Assembly: GCA_027494035.1 (NCBI GenBank)
Contig: JAOSJQ010000012.1
Coordinates: forward strand, 48,550-112,549
Length of the DNA stretch: 64,000 nucleotides
Direction of reading: 5' to 3'
From: UTCFX2 sp002050125
GTDB taxonomy: Bacteria; Chloroflexota; Anaerolineae; Anaerolineales; UBA4823
Under the pieces are notes generated by a model, which was not told the origin of the DNA, ran no database searches, and saw only the letters and a program-made list of their open reading frames with translations. Of this stretch, positions 36,206 to 48,233 are shown one piece after another (positions within the stretch are counted from its first letter, which is position 1; every line of letters begins with the position of its first letter). The translations under genes and the position numbers were made by a program.

Positions 36206-36551
36206 TATGGGAAGCTGTGATGAGAGAAACTTCGACCCTTAACCCAGGAACGGCGCCAACCTGTGCGCCGATCTCGAAGTATCCAGTTTCAGTGCCACGT
36301 CTGATCGCGCTGTTGTGCTTGATTCTGCTCTGAGCGGCTTTTATCCCTTCGGCTGGTTCTAGGTGATCGGCTCGCAGACTTGCGGTCAAGCTGTACAGAG
36401 GGTGGTTTCCATGACGGATGTTGTTAGGCGAATCAGCCTGGTATGACAGCGAATTTCGCAGCGCTTTCACCTGATCGGGAGTGTAATCTTCGACGGTCTG
36501 CCAGGTCAGAGCTACTGCCATCCGATCCCCAACACTCAACAGAGAGACCAC
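36117..36551 (-). CDS. Hypothetical open frame, doubtful
   Basis: 144 codons, with a plausible internal start giving MAVALTWQTVEDYTPDQVKA and then LYSLTASLRADHLEPAEGI. The residue use looks protein-like, but no ribosome site, family or partner is seen, and its 3' part overlaps the HTH tail of the recombinase remnant on the other strand. I list it because nothing else explains 36206-36550; the rest of the stretch to 37011 holds only an AT-rich region. Confidence 0.25.
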   Translation of the reverse strand: MVSLLSVGDRMAVALTWQTVEDYTPDQVKALRNSLSYQADSPNNIRHGNHPLYSLTASLRADHLEPAEGIKAAQSRIKHNSAIRRGTETGYFEIGAQVGAVPGLRVEVSLITASHITYAGRAESAKRAAVKYQTLAQVRPRSHL

Positions 36552-36871
36552 CCTACCGAACCAAGCAGCGAAAGACGCGATTGGCTTAGCAACCGTGCCC
36601 TCGGCAGAAGTCGGCCAGGTTGTATTCTTACTGGTGTTGGCAACATTGGGCGCATCGTAGTCTGCAAGATGTCTGCTCTATGCCAGCATGGGCATCGCCA
36701 CGAGTTTTGCGTTAGCACTCAGGGAGAAAAACGCTCAGATTGGGTTCTTCAACCATAAGGGCTGGCGCGGTTCCGTATGGCCGTTCGGCGCACTCCATGG
36801 CACATCCCCTATTAGCCTGCATCTCCGACTAGAGCACTCAATCAGATTGATCCCTTAATGCTAATATGATA

Positions 36872-36903
36872 TTCAAAATAAGAGATGGGCAATTTTGTAT
36901 AAT
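36872..36903 (+). promoter_or_regulatory. Possible promoter upstream of the tail-fibre-like gene
   Basis: A perfect TATAAT at 36898-36903 lies in a strongly AT-rich stretch. The best -35-like hexamer, TTCAAA at 36872-36877, is 20 bases away, which is too far for a good sigma-70 promoter. The fibre-like gene starts 109 bases downstream. Confidence 0.3.
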
Positions 36904-37011
36904 ATCAAAGGGCAAGCGTATTGATATCGTCAAGAATCATCAAGCGCTAAAATTATATGATTGAGAAACTATAAAACCGCTAACGACAGACAAGTTAAGC
37001 GAGGCAGGCGT

Positions 37012-38910
37012 ATGGCAACCTTTAGCGAAGATGTCTTGATTAACGGCAATCTCCAGGTGCATGGCACCGACGACACGACACAGATGGAGGTGCGTGGCAC
37101 AGCGGACCAGAGTCTGCCGCTGCAAACCTGGGCCGACAGCGCGGGTGAGCCGTTGGCGCAGATCACGGGCGACGGGCGGCTCGAACTCGGTACCCTGGAT
37201 GTGGGCACGCCGGATGCGCTCGTTGAGGCCAACAACACCATCACCTTACCGTCAGCCGTGCCGCTGCGCGGGATGCAGTCGCTCGGACATGTGATGGTCA
37301 ATTCCCCCCAAATCTTGGGAGATGGGATTGCCTGGAGTGTCCAGGAATTGGAACTGCTGGGCAACGCCGTCATGAGTGGCATCCACACCGCCCTGCGCGG
37401 CAAGCTGACCCAGCAGAACATCGGAGACGCCGACCAGGCCGAACTGCGCGCCGCCGATTTTGAGGCTGTCAACGAGGGCGGCAATGAGACACAGCCGATC
37501 GGCAGGATGGTCGGCGTCCAGAGCACAGTAACCAACGAGGCCAGTGGTCACCTGGACGAGGCGGTCGGTATTGGCATTACCGTTAACGACGAGGGCGTCA
37601 GCCCGGTGAACACAGTCTACGGGCTGCGGGTTGACTCTCTGCCTGCCGCCGCTAACGAAGCTTACGCCATCCACACCGGAGATGGGCCGGTTCACCTGGG
37701 CGACTTCGTGGAGTTGAAACGCCCAGTGGCGGTGCCCAGTCAGCCTGCGACCGATCTTATCCGGGTGTACCCGAAATCCGATGGCAAGCTGTATGCCAAA
37801 AACTGGAACAACCAGGAATTTGACCTGACGGGTGGTGTCGGTGGCAGTCCTCCCCTTGCGGGGATCTGCGATGGGCGGTTGACGCTGAGTAGCGGCACGC
37901 CGGTTCCTACCATCGATGTCTTGGCGGCCACCACCCTCTATTTCACCCCTTTCCAGGGTAACCAGGTGGCGCTGTTTGATGGCGCGCAGTGGGCACTGTT
38001 TCCTTTCACCGAACGCAGCCTGGACCTGAGCGAGTTGGCAGCGAATACCCTCTACGACATCTTCCTTTACGACGATGCGGGAACGTTGACGCTGGAGGCG
38101 GTGGCCTGGAATGTACCGGATAACGGGGCAGTGACGAGCATCAGCAACGCCAGCCCGCGCGTAGTGACGGTTCCTTCTCACACGCTGAGTACCGGGCAAT
38201 TAGTCACGGTTGTCGGCAACTCGGTGGCGAGCAACAACGCGACCTGGCGCGTGGGCACGACGACAGCTACTACCTTTCAGTTGCGCAATCTGGATGGCAG
38301 TAGCAGCAGCGCGCCCGGAAGCGTCGGCACAGGCGGCAGCTGGCAGCGGGCCGACCAGAACACATCTCGCGCCACCGCGTTAGCCCTACAGGATGGTGTG
38401 TACGTCAAGGCGGGCGCACCGACCCGGCGGTATCTGGGCACGATCCGGATTGGCACTGTCGCCGGGGAAAGCGAAGACAGCGCGGCCAAACGATATGTCT
38501 ACAACGAAAACCACCCTGTTCCACGCAAACTGAAGGTAGTCGAGACAGCAAGTCAGTGGACGTACAGTACCTCTGCGTGGCGTGCCGCTAACAACGACTT
38601 GGCTAACCGTGTCGGGGTGGTGATCGGCAACGCAGGCTCGCTGGTCAGTCTAAACCTGGTGGCCCGTATGCTTGGTTCAGGGGCGGGGGGCACAGCGGGG
38701 ATCGCCTACGATGCCATCAACACCAATCACGGTGACTTGTTTGCCAATGTTGTCATAGATAGTCATGCTCCTTGCTTTTTGGGTCACTACCCGACAGCAG
38801 GATATCACTTTTACCAGTGGGTAGAAAATGGCAGAGGGCAGACTTGCACCTATTTCGGTTACTCAGCAAATGGTTTCCAGTCAGGGATGGTCGGAGAGGT
38901 GATGTTATGA
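37012..38910 (+). CDS. Phage tail-fibre / appendage-like protein
   Basis: 632 residues from ATG 37012 (GAGGCAGG upstream; an earlier TTG at 36961 is less likely). The start, ATFSEDVLINGNLQVHGTDD, is typical of fibre proteins, and the mid part repeats beta-rich segments (GMQSLGHVMVNSPQILGDGI, GIGITVNDEGVSPVNTVYGL, HTGDGPVHLGDFVELKRPVA). The C-terminal 300 residues (TLYFTPFQGNQVALFDGAQW, KRYVYNENHPVPRKLKVVET) look like a receptor-binding head. It overlaps a small gene by ATGA. No assembled tail module is present, so it may serve a phage or a phage-like injection particle. Confidence 0.6.
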   Translation: MATFSEDVLINGNLQVHGTDDTTQMEVRGTADQSLPLQTWADSAGEPLAQITGDGRLELGTLDVGTPDALVEANNTITLPSAVPLRGMQSLGHVMVNSPQILGDGIAWSVQELELLGNAVMSGIHTALRGKLTQQNIGDADQAELRAADFEAVNEGGNETQPIGRMVGVQSTVTNEASGHLDEAVGIGITVNDEGVSPVNTVYGLRVDSLPAAANEAYAIHTGDGPVHLGDFVELKRPVAVPSQPATDLIRVYPKSDGKLYAKNWNNQEFDLTGGVGGSPPLAGICDGRLTLSSGTPVPTIDVLAATTLYFTPFQGNQVALFDGAQWALFPFTERSLDLSELAANTLYDIFLYDDAGTLTLEAVAWNVPDNGAVTSISNASPRVVTVPSHTLSTGQLVTVVGNSVASNNATWRVGTTTATTFQLRNLDGSSSSAPGSVGTGGSWQRADQNTSRATALALQDGVYVKAGAPTRRYLGTIRIGTVAGESEDSAAKRYVYNENHPVPRKLKVVETASQWTYSTSAWRAANNDLANRVGVVIGNAGSLVSLNLVARMLGSGAGGTAGIAYDAINTNHGDLFANVVIDSHAPCFLGHYPTAGYHFYQWVENGRGQTCTYFGYSANGFQSGMVGEVML

Positions 38911-39209
38911 ACGAGATTAATCCCACGAAACTGCACGCGGAGCTTGAAAAAGCGGGGATTCCCATCGAAGGAGTGTCCAGCGACGGGCGGATCGATTTCT
39001 TGCCGATAGCAACGGCTGAGCAAATGGCCTTGGCCGACGAGATTCTGAAGAGACACGATCCCATCGACTACGAAGCCAAACGCTGGGAAGAATACCCTGA
39101 CCTCCGGCGTATGGTCCTGGCATTACTCCTAGATGGTGAAGAACTGGAAGCAGTCAGGGCAGCGGTGCTGGCGGTCAACGCAAAGTACCCTATTCCCAAA
39201 TCGCAGTGA
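38907..39209 (+). CDS. Small protein coupled to the tail-fibre-like gene
   Basis: 100 residues, translationally coupled to the fibre-like gene (ATGA). It reads NEINPTKLHAELEKAGIPIE, then GRIDFLPIATAEQMALADEI and LRRMVLALLLDGEELEAVRA. Helical, soluble, no family recognised. Its position suggests a fibre chaperone or a small tail component. Downstream, 39210-39383 carries no gene. Confidence 0.55.
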   Translation: MNEINPTKLHAELEKAGIPIEGVSSDGRIDFLPIATAEQMALADEILKRHDPIDYEAKRWEEYPDLRRMVLALLLDGEELEAVRAAVLAVNAKYPIPKSQ

Positions 39210-40741
39210 CCGTCAGCTTTCGTGTAGAGAATAGACTTCTATTTGCCGAGAGATGGTGGGGTGCTGGTAGAGCAACAAAGGGCTACCACTCTTACCCTGT
39301 CAAGCCCGTTTTCATTTGCGGGATATGAAACTTAGCCTAGAAGCGGTTCGGTCTATCTAGCAGAGTATATCATTGAGGGGAAAATGGCCGCACAATTCAG
39401 GATGGTTGATGTTCCAGCGAACGCCATATGGGTTGATGCTGGCCTATCTGTGACCAGCGATCAGACTGTGGTTATCTATGCCTCTGGCGAAGTACATATG
39501 TATGTGCCAGAAGGCGAGGACCTTATGCCCTGGGTAGGACCCAATGGTGGAGCCTCACGAGCTGAGTGCAACTTCAACCCTAATGTCAACTACTGGCCAC
39601 TGGTGGTGAATGATGCGACCGGCAGAGACCATCCGGCAATGCTCGTGGCGGCTGTTGGCGACTACAATGAGCGGGCCAACCGATTTGTGGTCGGCAAGGC
39701 TTCCCAATTCACAGGCGAGACGGGAGCACTTTACTTATGCGTTAACGACTACGACATGGACTTTGATGGCCCCGCCCTCCGCTACCGATATTTTGCGGAC
39801 AATCGAGGTAAGTTTTCCGTCACGATCCTTGTGGATCCGCCGGATGAGTGCCCTCAAACAGGAGAAGGCTGCGAGATCAACTACCACGAGCCGACTTCCT
39901 CCAATCCTATCTGGCTGCGGACAGCAGACAAGGTCTTCTCCGAAACGGATCTGGTTCTTCAATCACCCGCCGGGGCGTTAAGCTTTGCCCGTGCCTACAC
40001 TCAAAGTAAACAGACCGATTCAGGCTACCAGTTCATGGGTCTTGGCTGGATACACAACCATGCGGTCACGTTGAGTCTGTCCGGCTCGTCTCCAGATCGA
40101 GCTGCTGCCGTGCGACTGCCCAGTGGAGGAACCCTGACGCTGGATGAAAGCACTGCAGAGCATTTTGTCGCGCGAGCGGGATCAACCGCCGTGATGGATC
40201 GTGACGCAACGGCCTATATTCTGACACTTTCAGACAAGAGCCAGTATGTTTTCGACGATACTACGCTTCGGCTCCAGGAAAGACGCTGGCCAGGTGGCGA
40301 GAAGTGGACGTATGCCTATGGCGGTAGTGGCAACCTGATAAACGTCGCGGACGGGTACGGGCGCGCACTGGTGTTTACGTACTATAGTGGATTAATCGGG
40401 GATGAGGCTTACAAGAATGGCCAACTGTGGCGGGTCGGGGACCAGGAAGCCAATGGGTTAGGGAGTAGCAGTCCTGCCGGTCGCTATGTGGAGTTAGATT
40501 ATACACCCGAAAAGAGCGATGGCCAGCGCGTGCCTGAGGCAAAGCCGTTGCTGGCCAGCGTACGCGACGTGCGCGGGTATTACTGGACATATGATTACTA
40601 CGGTCAACATGGGGGGGAGGACAAGAACAATTGGCTCAACTTCCTCACCAGGCGGCAGTCCCCCGAAGTAGATATGGATGGGGATCAAGCGCCAGATAGC
40701 ACAATTCTGCTGGAAGAGCCACGTATTCTAACACCGTCGAC

Positions 40742-42850
40742 TTGGCGCTGGATGGCGGCATGGACTTGCTGGACTCGGATCCCGACAATCCCTGGCGGAC
40801 CGTCGGCAGTCAGGCCACCACCTCTCGTTCCAGCGCCCTGGCCCATGAGGGAACTTATTCGCGCCGGGTGCAAGCGCCCGAAGGTCAGGGTATCGAGGGC
40901 AATGCCTGGGCAATGCTCGGCGGTCGAACCTACACTATCTCAGCCTGGGTCTATAGAACCCAGGAGACCGTTCGAATGCAAATTACAGACGAAAACGGTC
41001 AGATCCGCTCCGTTGACACAACCGCTGAGCAAGGCTGGCAGCAACTGCAAATCGTTTATACACCCCTGCGGATGCCGGGGATCTCAAACGAGTCCAGTTC
41101 ATTGTATACAATGCCGAATATCCGACAATCACCTTCTTTGTGGACACGGTGTCCATTCTTGAGACGAATCCAGATGAGTTACAGATCATCCAGAAGCGTG
41201 GAAATGCCCTCCTGGAAACCAGCTTCGTATTCCAGCCGGGCGGGGAAAATGTGACCACCGAAACGGTGGCAGGCAGGAAGATTACTCATCATTTTGCGGG
41301 TGGGGTCTATGTGGGAGCCGAAGACCCACTGGGCAACTTTCCTCGCCAGGCCATCCTGGATGATTACCGGGCTTGGGGCAAAGTAGACGCCAACAGCAAC
41401 CCAACCTACCTGGACTGGAGTGCTGGCGGCAAATATCTGGACGCGGTGACCGACGCGCTGGGACAGGAAACCCTGTTCACTTATGACGAGGAAGACCGAC
41501 TCCAGAGCAGCACAGATGCCGAAGGCCGCCAGACATCCTACTTCTACGATGCGAACCACCGGAAGCCGACGATGATTGTCGCCGGCGCGCCGGTGACAGA
41601 GGTGGACATCAACGGCGGCATGGAAGAAGCAGGTGGCTGGTCGGCTGTCGGCACGCCTCAACTCAACTTCCAATCCTCGACTCAGGTGGACAGCGAAGAC
41701 AGTTCCCGGCACGTGGTGGCGGACGCCGTCGGTGAAGGCATCCAGAGTCTTGCCTGGGACCTGGAAGCTGGCCAATCCTATTTCGTTCGTGCGCGGGTCT
41801 ATGCGGTTAAAGGCCAGGTCAAGATGCAGGCGCCGGGTGTGGCAGCCTTTGACGCCGAAACCACTCAAACCGGCGTATGGGAAACGTTGACCGCTGAGCA
41901 CACGCCAGTCTCCGCCGACACTGGCAAGCGCCTGCAATTCGTTGCCGCGACGCTCGATAACGGCGAGTGCGAGTTCTACGTGGACACGGTCAGCATCACC
42001 ACTACCGGTGAGGTCGACGTCAACGGCGGCATGGAACTGGATACCGGCTGGTCAGGGGTGGGAACGCCGACCACCAACGAACGATCTACCACCCAGGTAG
42101 ACAGCGGTCTTTACTCCCGCCATGTCGTCACCGGTGCCGCAGATGAAGGCGTGCAAAGCATTCCCTGGAACCTCGTGGCCGGGCAGGCTTACACCCTGCG
42201 AGCGCGGGTCTATCCGGCAGAAGGTGTGGGCAGCGAGACAGTGCAGATGCGTCTGGTCGACGGCTCGGCGCAGGAGATCGCCGGCACCAGCGACATATCA
42301 CGAGGCACCAACGCCTGGGAAACATTGAGCTGTCTTTACACGCCGGGGACTGATGTCAACAATGCTCGGCTGCAATTCCTGGCCGATGGGGGTGCTACCG
42401 AGTTTTACGTGGATACCGTTTTGATCACCCTGGTCGACACACTTCCTCTCCACGGAGATATGGAAGAAGACAACTATTGGTTCGACATTCCTGGCGGCGA
42501 ACCCCAAACGAACGAGCGTTGCATTCGCGTGGACAGTGGGACATATTTCCGCCACGTCGCTGTGGATGCCGTTAACGAGGGTATCGAAAGTGTCGCCTGG
42601 GATCTGATCCAAGATCACACCTACCTGGTCATGGCGCGCATCTGCGCTGCGAAAGGCCGGGTCAAGATGCAGGTGCCGGGTGTGGCGGCGCTTGATGCTG
42701 AAACGTTACAAACCGGCACCTGGGAAACCCTGCGCGCGATCTATGAACACGTTGGCAGCACGACCAGCCAAACCCTCCAGTTTGTGGCGGCACAGTTGGA
42801 TGGCGGCACAGCGGAATTCTTTGTGGATACCGTCCACCTGCTCGACCTGG
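40742..42850 (+). repeat. Four tandem carbohydrate-binding-like domains inside the RHS protein
   Basis: Four units of about 145 residues start GGMDLLDSDPDNPWRTVG, NGGMEEAGGWSAVGTPQLNF, NGGMELDTGWSGVGTPTTNE and HGDMEEDNYWFDIPGGEPQT, and each contains an SRHV/FRHV strand, an AWDL strand, and a closing F(Y/F)VDTV. The pattern resembles CenC-type (CBM4/9) modules. They would give the toxin a cell-surface grip. The nearly identical second and fourth units suggest recent duplication. Confidence 0.55.
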
Positions 42851-45201
42851 GCGTGGTGGGCGGCGCGCGGAAGGACTGGCTGCGCTGGCAGGAATTTGCC
42901 TATGAGCCGAAAGGGCGACTGCTGGCAGAGCGGACCGTCAACCCTGAGGATGCCACCCTTGTGGGGGAAGTGACGCGCAGCTACTATGCCTTCGGGCCAG
43001 GCAGCGGACTGCTCTACCAGATGATTCAGAATGACCTGGAGGGAACCAACGACAGGTCAACGATCTACACCTACGACAGCGCAGGGCGGGTGGTCAAGAC
43101 CCAACAACTGTGCACCTTTGGCGGCTGCCAGGCTTCCTACACAGTTTACGACGCTGCCGGGAATGTGCTGGCGTCGATTTGCAGCTACGATCCCGGTACT
43201 CACGCTCCTCCCACGACTGCCGAGGAGGCTGCTGCGCTGTACGACGCCGACAACCCAGACAAGAACCAGGTGACAGCTTATCGGTATGACGAGATGGGAC
43301 GGCAGGTGGAAGTCACCACCAATGTCGGGGCGAGCCATGCCCTCACAACCCTGACGTTGTACAATGCGCTGAGCCGGGTCACTCGCACTATCACCGGCTA
43401 CCAACGCCCCCAGGGCATCAATCCGCCGGGCGCATGGCAATGGAATGGGCAGACTGGACAGTGGGAAGATGGGAGCCAACACCCTATCTCGCACGGCGAG
43501 GATAACACCGAAAACATCATCGCCGACACAGTCTACAACCAGCGTGGACAGGTGAGACTAAGGCGCGACGTGTTGGGCAATGTTACCCTTTATGGTTATG
43601 ACGATGCGGGGCGGCAGGTGAAGGTTGTGCGGAATGCCTCGGTCCCGAATTACAACAACGACTATACCGGCAGTGATCCCAATCCAGCTGACCCTGATCT
43701 GAGCGATTACGACCCGGTCGATGCACCTGACCGGGACATTATCACCACTGCCGAATACGATGCCGCAGCCAACCAGATCCGCACCGTGGACCCGCTGGGG
43801 AATACCACCCTGATGGTCTACGACGCCCTCAACCGCCTGGTGAAAACGGTGCGCTCGGCCAGTGACCCGGACTATGACATCCGCCACGATCCGGCGTTGG
43901 CGAAATACCTCTTCAATGATACGCCGGACCTCGACCTGGTCGAAGAAACGGTGTATGAGACCATGGGTCGTGTGTTGTACACGGTTGATCCCGCGGGGAT
44001 GCGGACTTGGTACGCTTACGACGATCTCGACCGGCAGGTCAAAACCATCGTCAATGCCCAGGGCACGGCAACCGATGGCGGCACTGGCGACCCGCGCAGT
44101 GATTTCTATACTGCCAGCGATGACCCGGACAAGGACCTGATCTCGTGCACCTGCTATGATGGGCAGGGGCGCGTCCAGTGGACGCTGGACCCCATCGGGC
44201 GGCGGACGTGGCACGTGTACGACGGGTTGGGACGCCCGGTCAAGACGGTTGCCAACTGCACTTACGATCCGGAAAACCCGCTGGGCGTGCCGCCGGAAGA
44301 CCCTAGCTATACCGGCAGTCCCGATTCGGATAAGGATGTGATCTCCCACACGATCTACGATACCAATGGGCGCGTGGCACAGACCATCGACGCGCGCGGC
44401 AACGTAACGCGCTACGCCTCCGACGCGCTGGGACGCCGACCCTGACTGCGCAGAACTTCTACGATGACGGCAACATCGATACCAACCTGAGCCACTGGGG
44501 GTGGGATCCCACCGACGGACGCTGGGAAGATGGCAGCGGGGTCGCCATCCCCCACGGGGACGACCTGGACCGCAACTTAATCGCCTGGGACCGACTACGA
44601 CCTGGCCAGGCGGGTGTCGGCTACGCGGGATACAGCCGGGCGGGAGACGCGCTATGAGTACGACCGGTTGGGACGTCGCACCCGGACGATCGTGAACTAT
44701 GCGGACGGCATTTTCAACCCTAACTTCCCGGATGAAGACCTGATCAGCCAGACGATCTACAATGTCGCCGGGCAGGTCATGGCCACGATGGATGCGTGGG
44801 GCACAAAAACGTCGTTTGAATATGACGCTGCCGGGCGGCAGGTAGTCGTCATTCAGGTGGCTGACACGCAACTGGCGACGAAGACCTATACCTGTTATGA
44901 CAAGGCCGGGCGGGTGCTGCGGGTGATTACCAATTGGGTTGAACCGGAAGGAGTAAACTCACCCTCGCCGGATGACCGTAATGGGGCCGGAAACTGGGTT
45001 TTGCTCCGGAACACACGGGCGTTTCAACGACGAGAACCTGATCACCGCCTATGAACTGGACCACCTGGGCCGCCGGGTGAAGACCATCGATCCCGTAGGC
45101 CACGAAACAGTCACCGTTTTCAACCGGAGCGGCGCTGTTGAGTCGAGCGTGGACGCGGAGGGGTTGTAACCGCTTGTCGCTATAACCGGGCAGGACAGCT
45201 G

Positions 45202-46145
45202 GTGACCGTAGTCCAGAATTACCATGAAATCCGGTTGGCCCAGATTGCGTTTGTCTCGAACCGGGACGGGAATGACGAAATCTACCTGATGAACGCGGAT
45301 GGTTCCCACCCTACCCGTTTGACCTACCATAGTGCCTGCGACGATCTCCCGGTTTGGTCACCGGACGGCAGTATGCTGGCGTTTGTGTCTGAGCGGGGCG
45401 GGAGTCAGGAGCTCTATCTGCTGGATATCAGTCGCTCCGATTTGCTGCAGCTGACCCACCTGGGCGGTTCGGTAGCTCAGGTGGTGTGGTCGCCAACGGG
45501 GGATCGTATCGCCTTCGACGCCTGGCTAGATAACCACAGCCATATCTACGTCATGAGCCTTCGCGATACTGTCCCTACCCTGCTCACACCTATCGACAAA
45601 GACGACTACTCACCTATCTGGTCGCCGGACGGCAAACGGCTGGCATTTGTATCTCAGCGAGATGGGAATGCTGAGATTTACGTGATGTACGGCGATGGGT
45701 ACTTTCAGAGGAACCTCACCCGGCATCCTGCCAATGATATAGAGCCGGCCTGGTCACCCGGATGGTAGCAAGATTTTGTTCCAGTCGGACCGGGATGGGC
45801 AAAACTATGCCGACTTGTATGTGATGGATGATACCGGGGCCAATGTGGTCCGTTTGACCACTGACGGGCACAGCCAGGCCGCCGCCTGGTCGCCCGATGG
45901 CGAGAAAATTGCCTTCGTCTCGGATCGTAACGGCAATTGGGACGTGTTTGTGATGAACGCCGACGGCTCCGACCAGACTCAGGTATCGACTGCGGGGGTC
46001 TGCGTCCGGGTGTCGTGGTCGCCCGATGGCAGCCAGATCGTGTTTGAGTCCGCGCTCGATATCTACAAGGTCAATGTCGATGGCACCGGGGAAACCCGCT
46101 TGACCGTCAACGCAGCCAACAACATGAGACCGGCCTGGTCACCGG
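45202..46145 (+). other. PD40 (TolB-like) propeller inserted in the RHS repeat region
   Basis: Six or more PD40 repeats, for example QIAFVSNRDGNDEIYLMNAD, PIWSPDGKRLAFVSQRDGNA and SQAAAWSPDGEKIAFVSDRN, sit between RHS segments (VTVVQNYHEIRLA before, VARLIQPEEWAWNPSAQSWE after). A +1 break lies near 45765 (CCCGGA). The same type of propeller is encoded as a stand-alone secreted protein at 49231-50217. Confidence 0.7.
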
Positions 46146-48233
46146 TTGCCCGCCTGATCCAGCCTGAGGAGTGGGCCTGGAACCCCTCAGCCCAGTCCTG
46201 GGAAGACGGCTGGGGCCACGCGGTGGACCATAACGCGCCGGTCTACGACCGGAATGTGACCGTGAGGGTCGAATACGACAAAGCGGGCCGCCGCACCGCA
46301 CTGGTTGACCCGCGTTATAACGAAACGGGCTACGAGTACGACCAGCTCAACCGCCGCACGGCGCTGACCGATCCCCTCAGCCATAGGTGGCAAACCGGGT
46401 ATGAGGACCTGGCAGGCGGTAGTTCACGCATCACCCTCACCGACCCGGCAAGCCATGTGACCCGGCGCGAGTTTGACCGGCTGGGACGGTTGAAGACCAT
46501 CGACTATCTCAATGAAGCCCCCGGCTAACGCCGGACGTGACCTTCGCTTACGACCTGGCGGGCAACCGCGCGGCGATGGTAGAAGACGATGGCGCTGCAA
46601 ATGTCCGCGCCACTGGTTACGGCTACGACCGGGCGCAGCGCCTGACCCAGGTGGATTTCGACACCGACGGCGACGGCAGCACCGAAGAGACGGTGTGCTA
46701 CGAATACGACGCGGGCGGCCTGCGCACCCGGCTGACGCTGCCGGGCAACCTGAGCGTGACCTACACCTACGACGCCAAAGGGCGGCTCACCAGCCTGACC
46801 GACTGGGACGACCACACGACAACGTTCGCCTATGACGATGCCAACCGGCTGGCGACTGCCGAGCGCGCCAACGGCCTGCGCTCGCAGTACCGCTACGACG
46901 CGGCGGGACGCCTGCGCCTGCTGCGCCACGCCGAGGGCGCACGCACGCTGGCCCACTTCGCCTACGAGGTGGACCCGGCGGGGCAACCGCACCCAGGCGC
47001 TGGAAGTGCTGGCGCCGCCTTCCACCGGCGGCATGGTGTACGCTTACTACAACCGGTACATCACCTATCACGGCCCGTGGACCGACAGCGCGCCCTACAA
47101 AGTCTCGACCAGCTTCAGCGCGGCGCTCACCCTGATGTTCTTTGGCGACACCGCTACCCTGTCCATCGGCACCGGCCCGGACCACGGCCTGTTCGACGTG
47201 TACGTCAGCGGCTCGCTGTGGCGGACGTTCGACGGATATGCCCCGTCCAGCAGCGAGCGGGCCATCGACATCCCCCTGGCGAGCATGGGACCGCACCTGC
47301 TGGAAATCCGGCACCGGCACGAAAAGAACCTGGCCTCGACCGGTTACAAGATACGCTTCAAGCAGTTGGTAACGCCGAACACGGCTTTCATCCGCTACAC
47401 CTATGATGCCCTGTCCCGCTTGCAGGAGGCTCGCTACAACCCGGCTTCTAATCTGAATGCGCCGGATGTCGATCTGCTGCGCCGCTACGCGTACAGCTAC
47501 GACCTGGCCGGCAACCGGCTGTCGGAGGCGGTGGCACTGGACGGCGGCGCGCCGACCGTCACCACTCGCACCTATAATGCAGCTAACCAGATTTCCAGCC
47601 CCGGCTTTGCTTATGACAACAACGGGAATCTCACTGGCGACGGCGTAAACACCTATGCCTGGGACCGCGCCAATCGTCTGCTCTCGGTCAACAACACCGC
47701 TTACCAGTACGGGTATGACGGGTTAGGCAACCGCGTTTCTCAGGCGGTGAGTGGCATTGTCAGGACTTACTTGCTCGATGTGCAGCCGGGGTTAGTGAAG
47801 GTGTTGGCGGCCACGACTCCCGGCGACATGACACGGTTTGTCCATGGTCCTCGAGGCCTCCACGCCCAAGAGGACAACGCAGGTAACTGGACCTGGCCGC
47901 TCCCCGATGGGCTTGGTTCGGTGCGCAGCGCGATCAAAAATGCACTCGACATAGACTCGCTCCAAACCTATGCGCCCTACGGCGAGCCACTTGAGCCGGG
48001 GATATTTGGTACTCCGTTCACCTTCACCGGCGAGATGATAGATGCCAACGGCATGCTATACCTGCGGGCGCGGTACTACCATCCGGGCATGGGCGTGTTT
48101 CCGAGTCTTGATCCGGTGGAAGGCGCGATCCAGCAGACGATGTCGTTGAACCGGTATAGCTATGTGGCCGGGAATCCAACAAACTTTGTGGATCCCAGTG
48201 GGATGATAGCGGAAATACCCATGAGTTTAGCTA

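Larger units (their letters stand above)
39384..48233 (+). pseudogene. Giant RHS-repeat polymorphic toxin, delivery part, about nine frame breaks
   Basis: Domains in order: residues 1-150 resemble a PA-IL/LecA-type lectin (VDVPANAIWVDAGLSVTSDQ ... GALYLCVNDYDMDFDGP); a DUF6531-like entry (NPIWLRTADKVFSETDLVLQ); tandem carbohydrate-binding-like domains (40.75-42.85 kb); YD/RHS repeats (TLFTYDEEDRLQSSTDAEGR ... YEYDRLGRRTRTIVNYADGI); an inserted PD40 propeller (45.2-46.15 kb); more RHS repeats; and the RHS core end, GMLYLRARYYHPGMGVFPSL then NPTNFVDPSGM. Frame breaks lie near 40735, 41085, 44437, 44590, 45000, 45165, 45765, 46515, 46977 and 48230. No N-terminal signal peptide is visible. The core end is followed by a variable toxin C-terminus, the standard RHS plan. 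Confidence 0.8.

Noticed and set aside
43558..44871. 437-codon minus-strand frame in the RHS gene
   Set aside because: Shadow frame caused by the repeat composition of the YD repeats; the plus strand encodes recognisable RHS motifs throughout.
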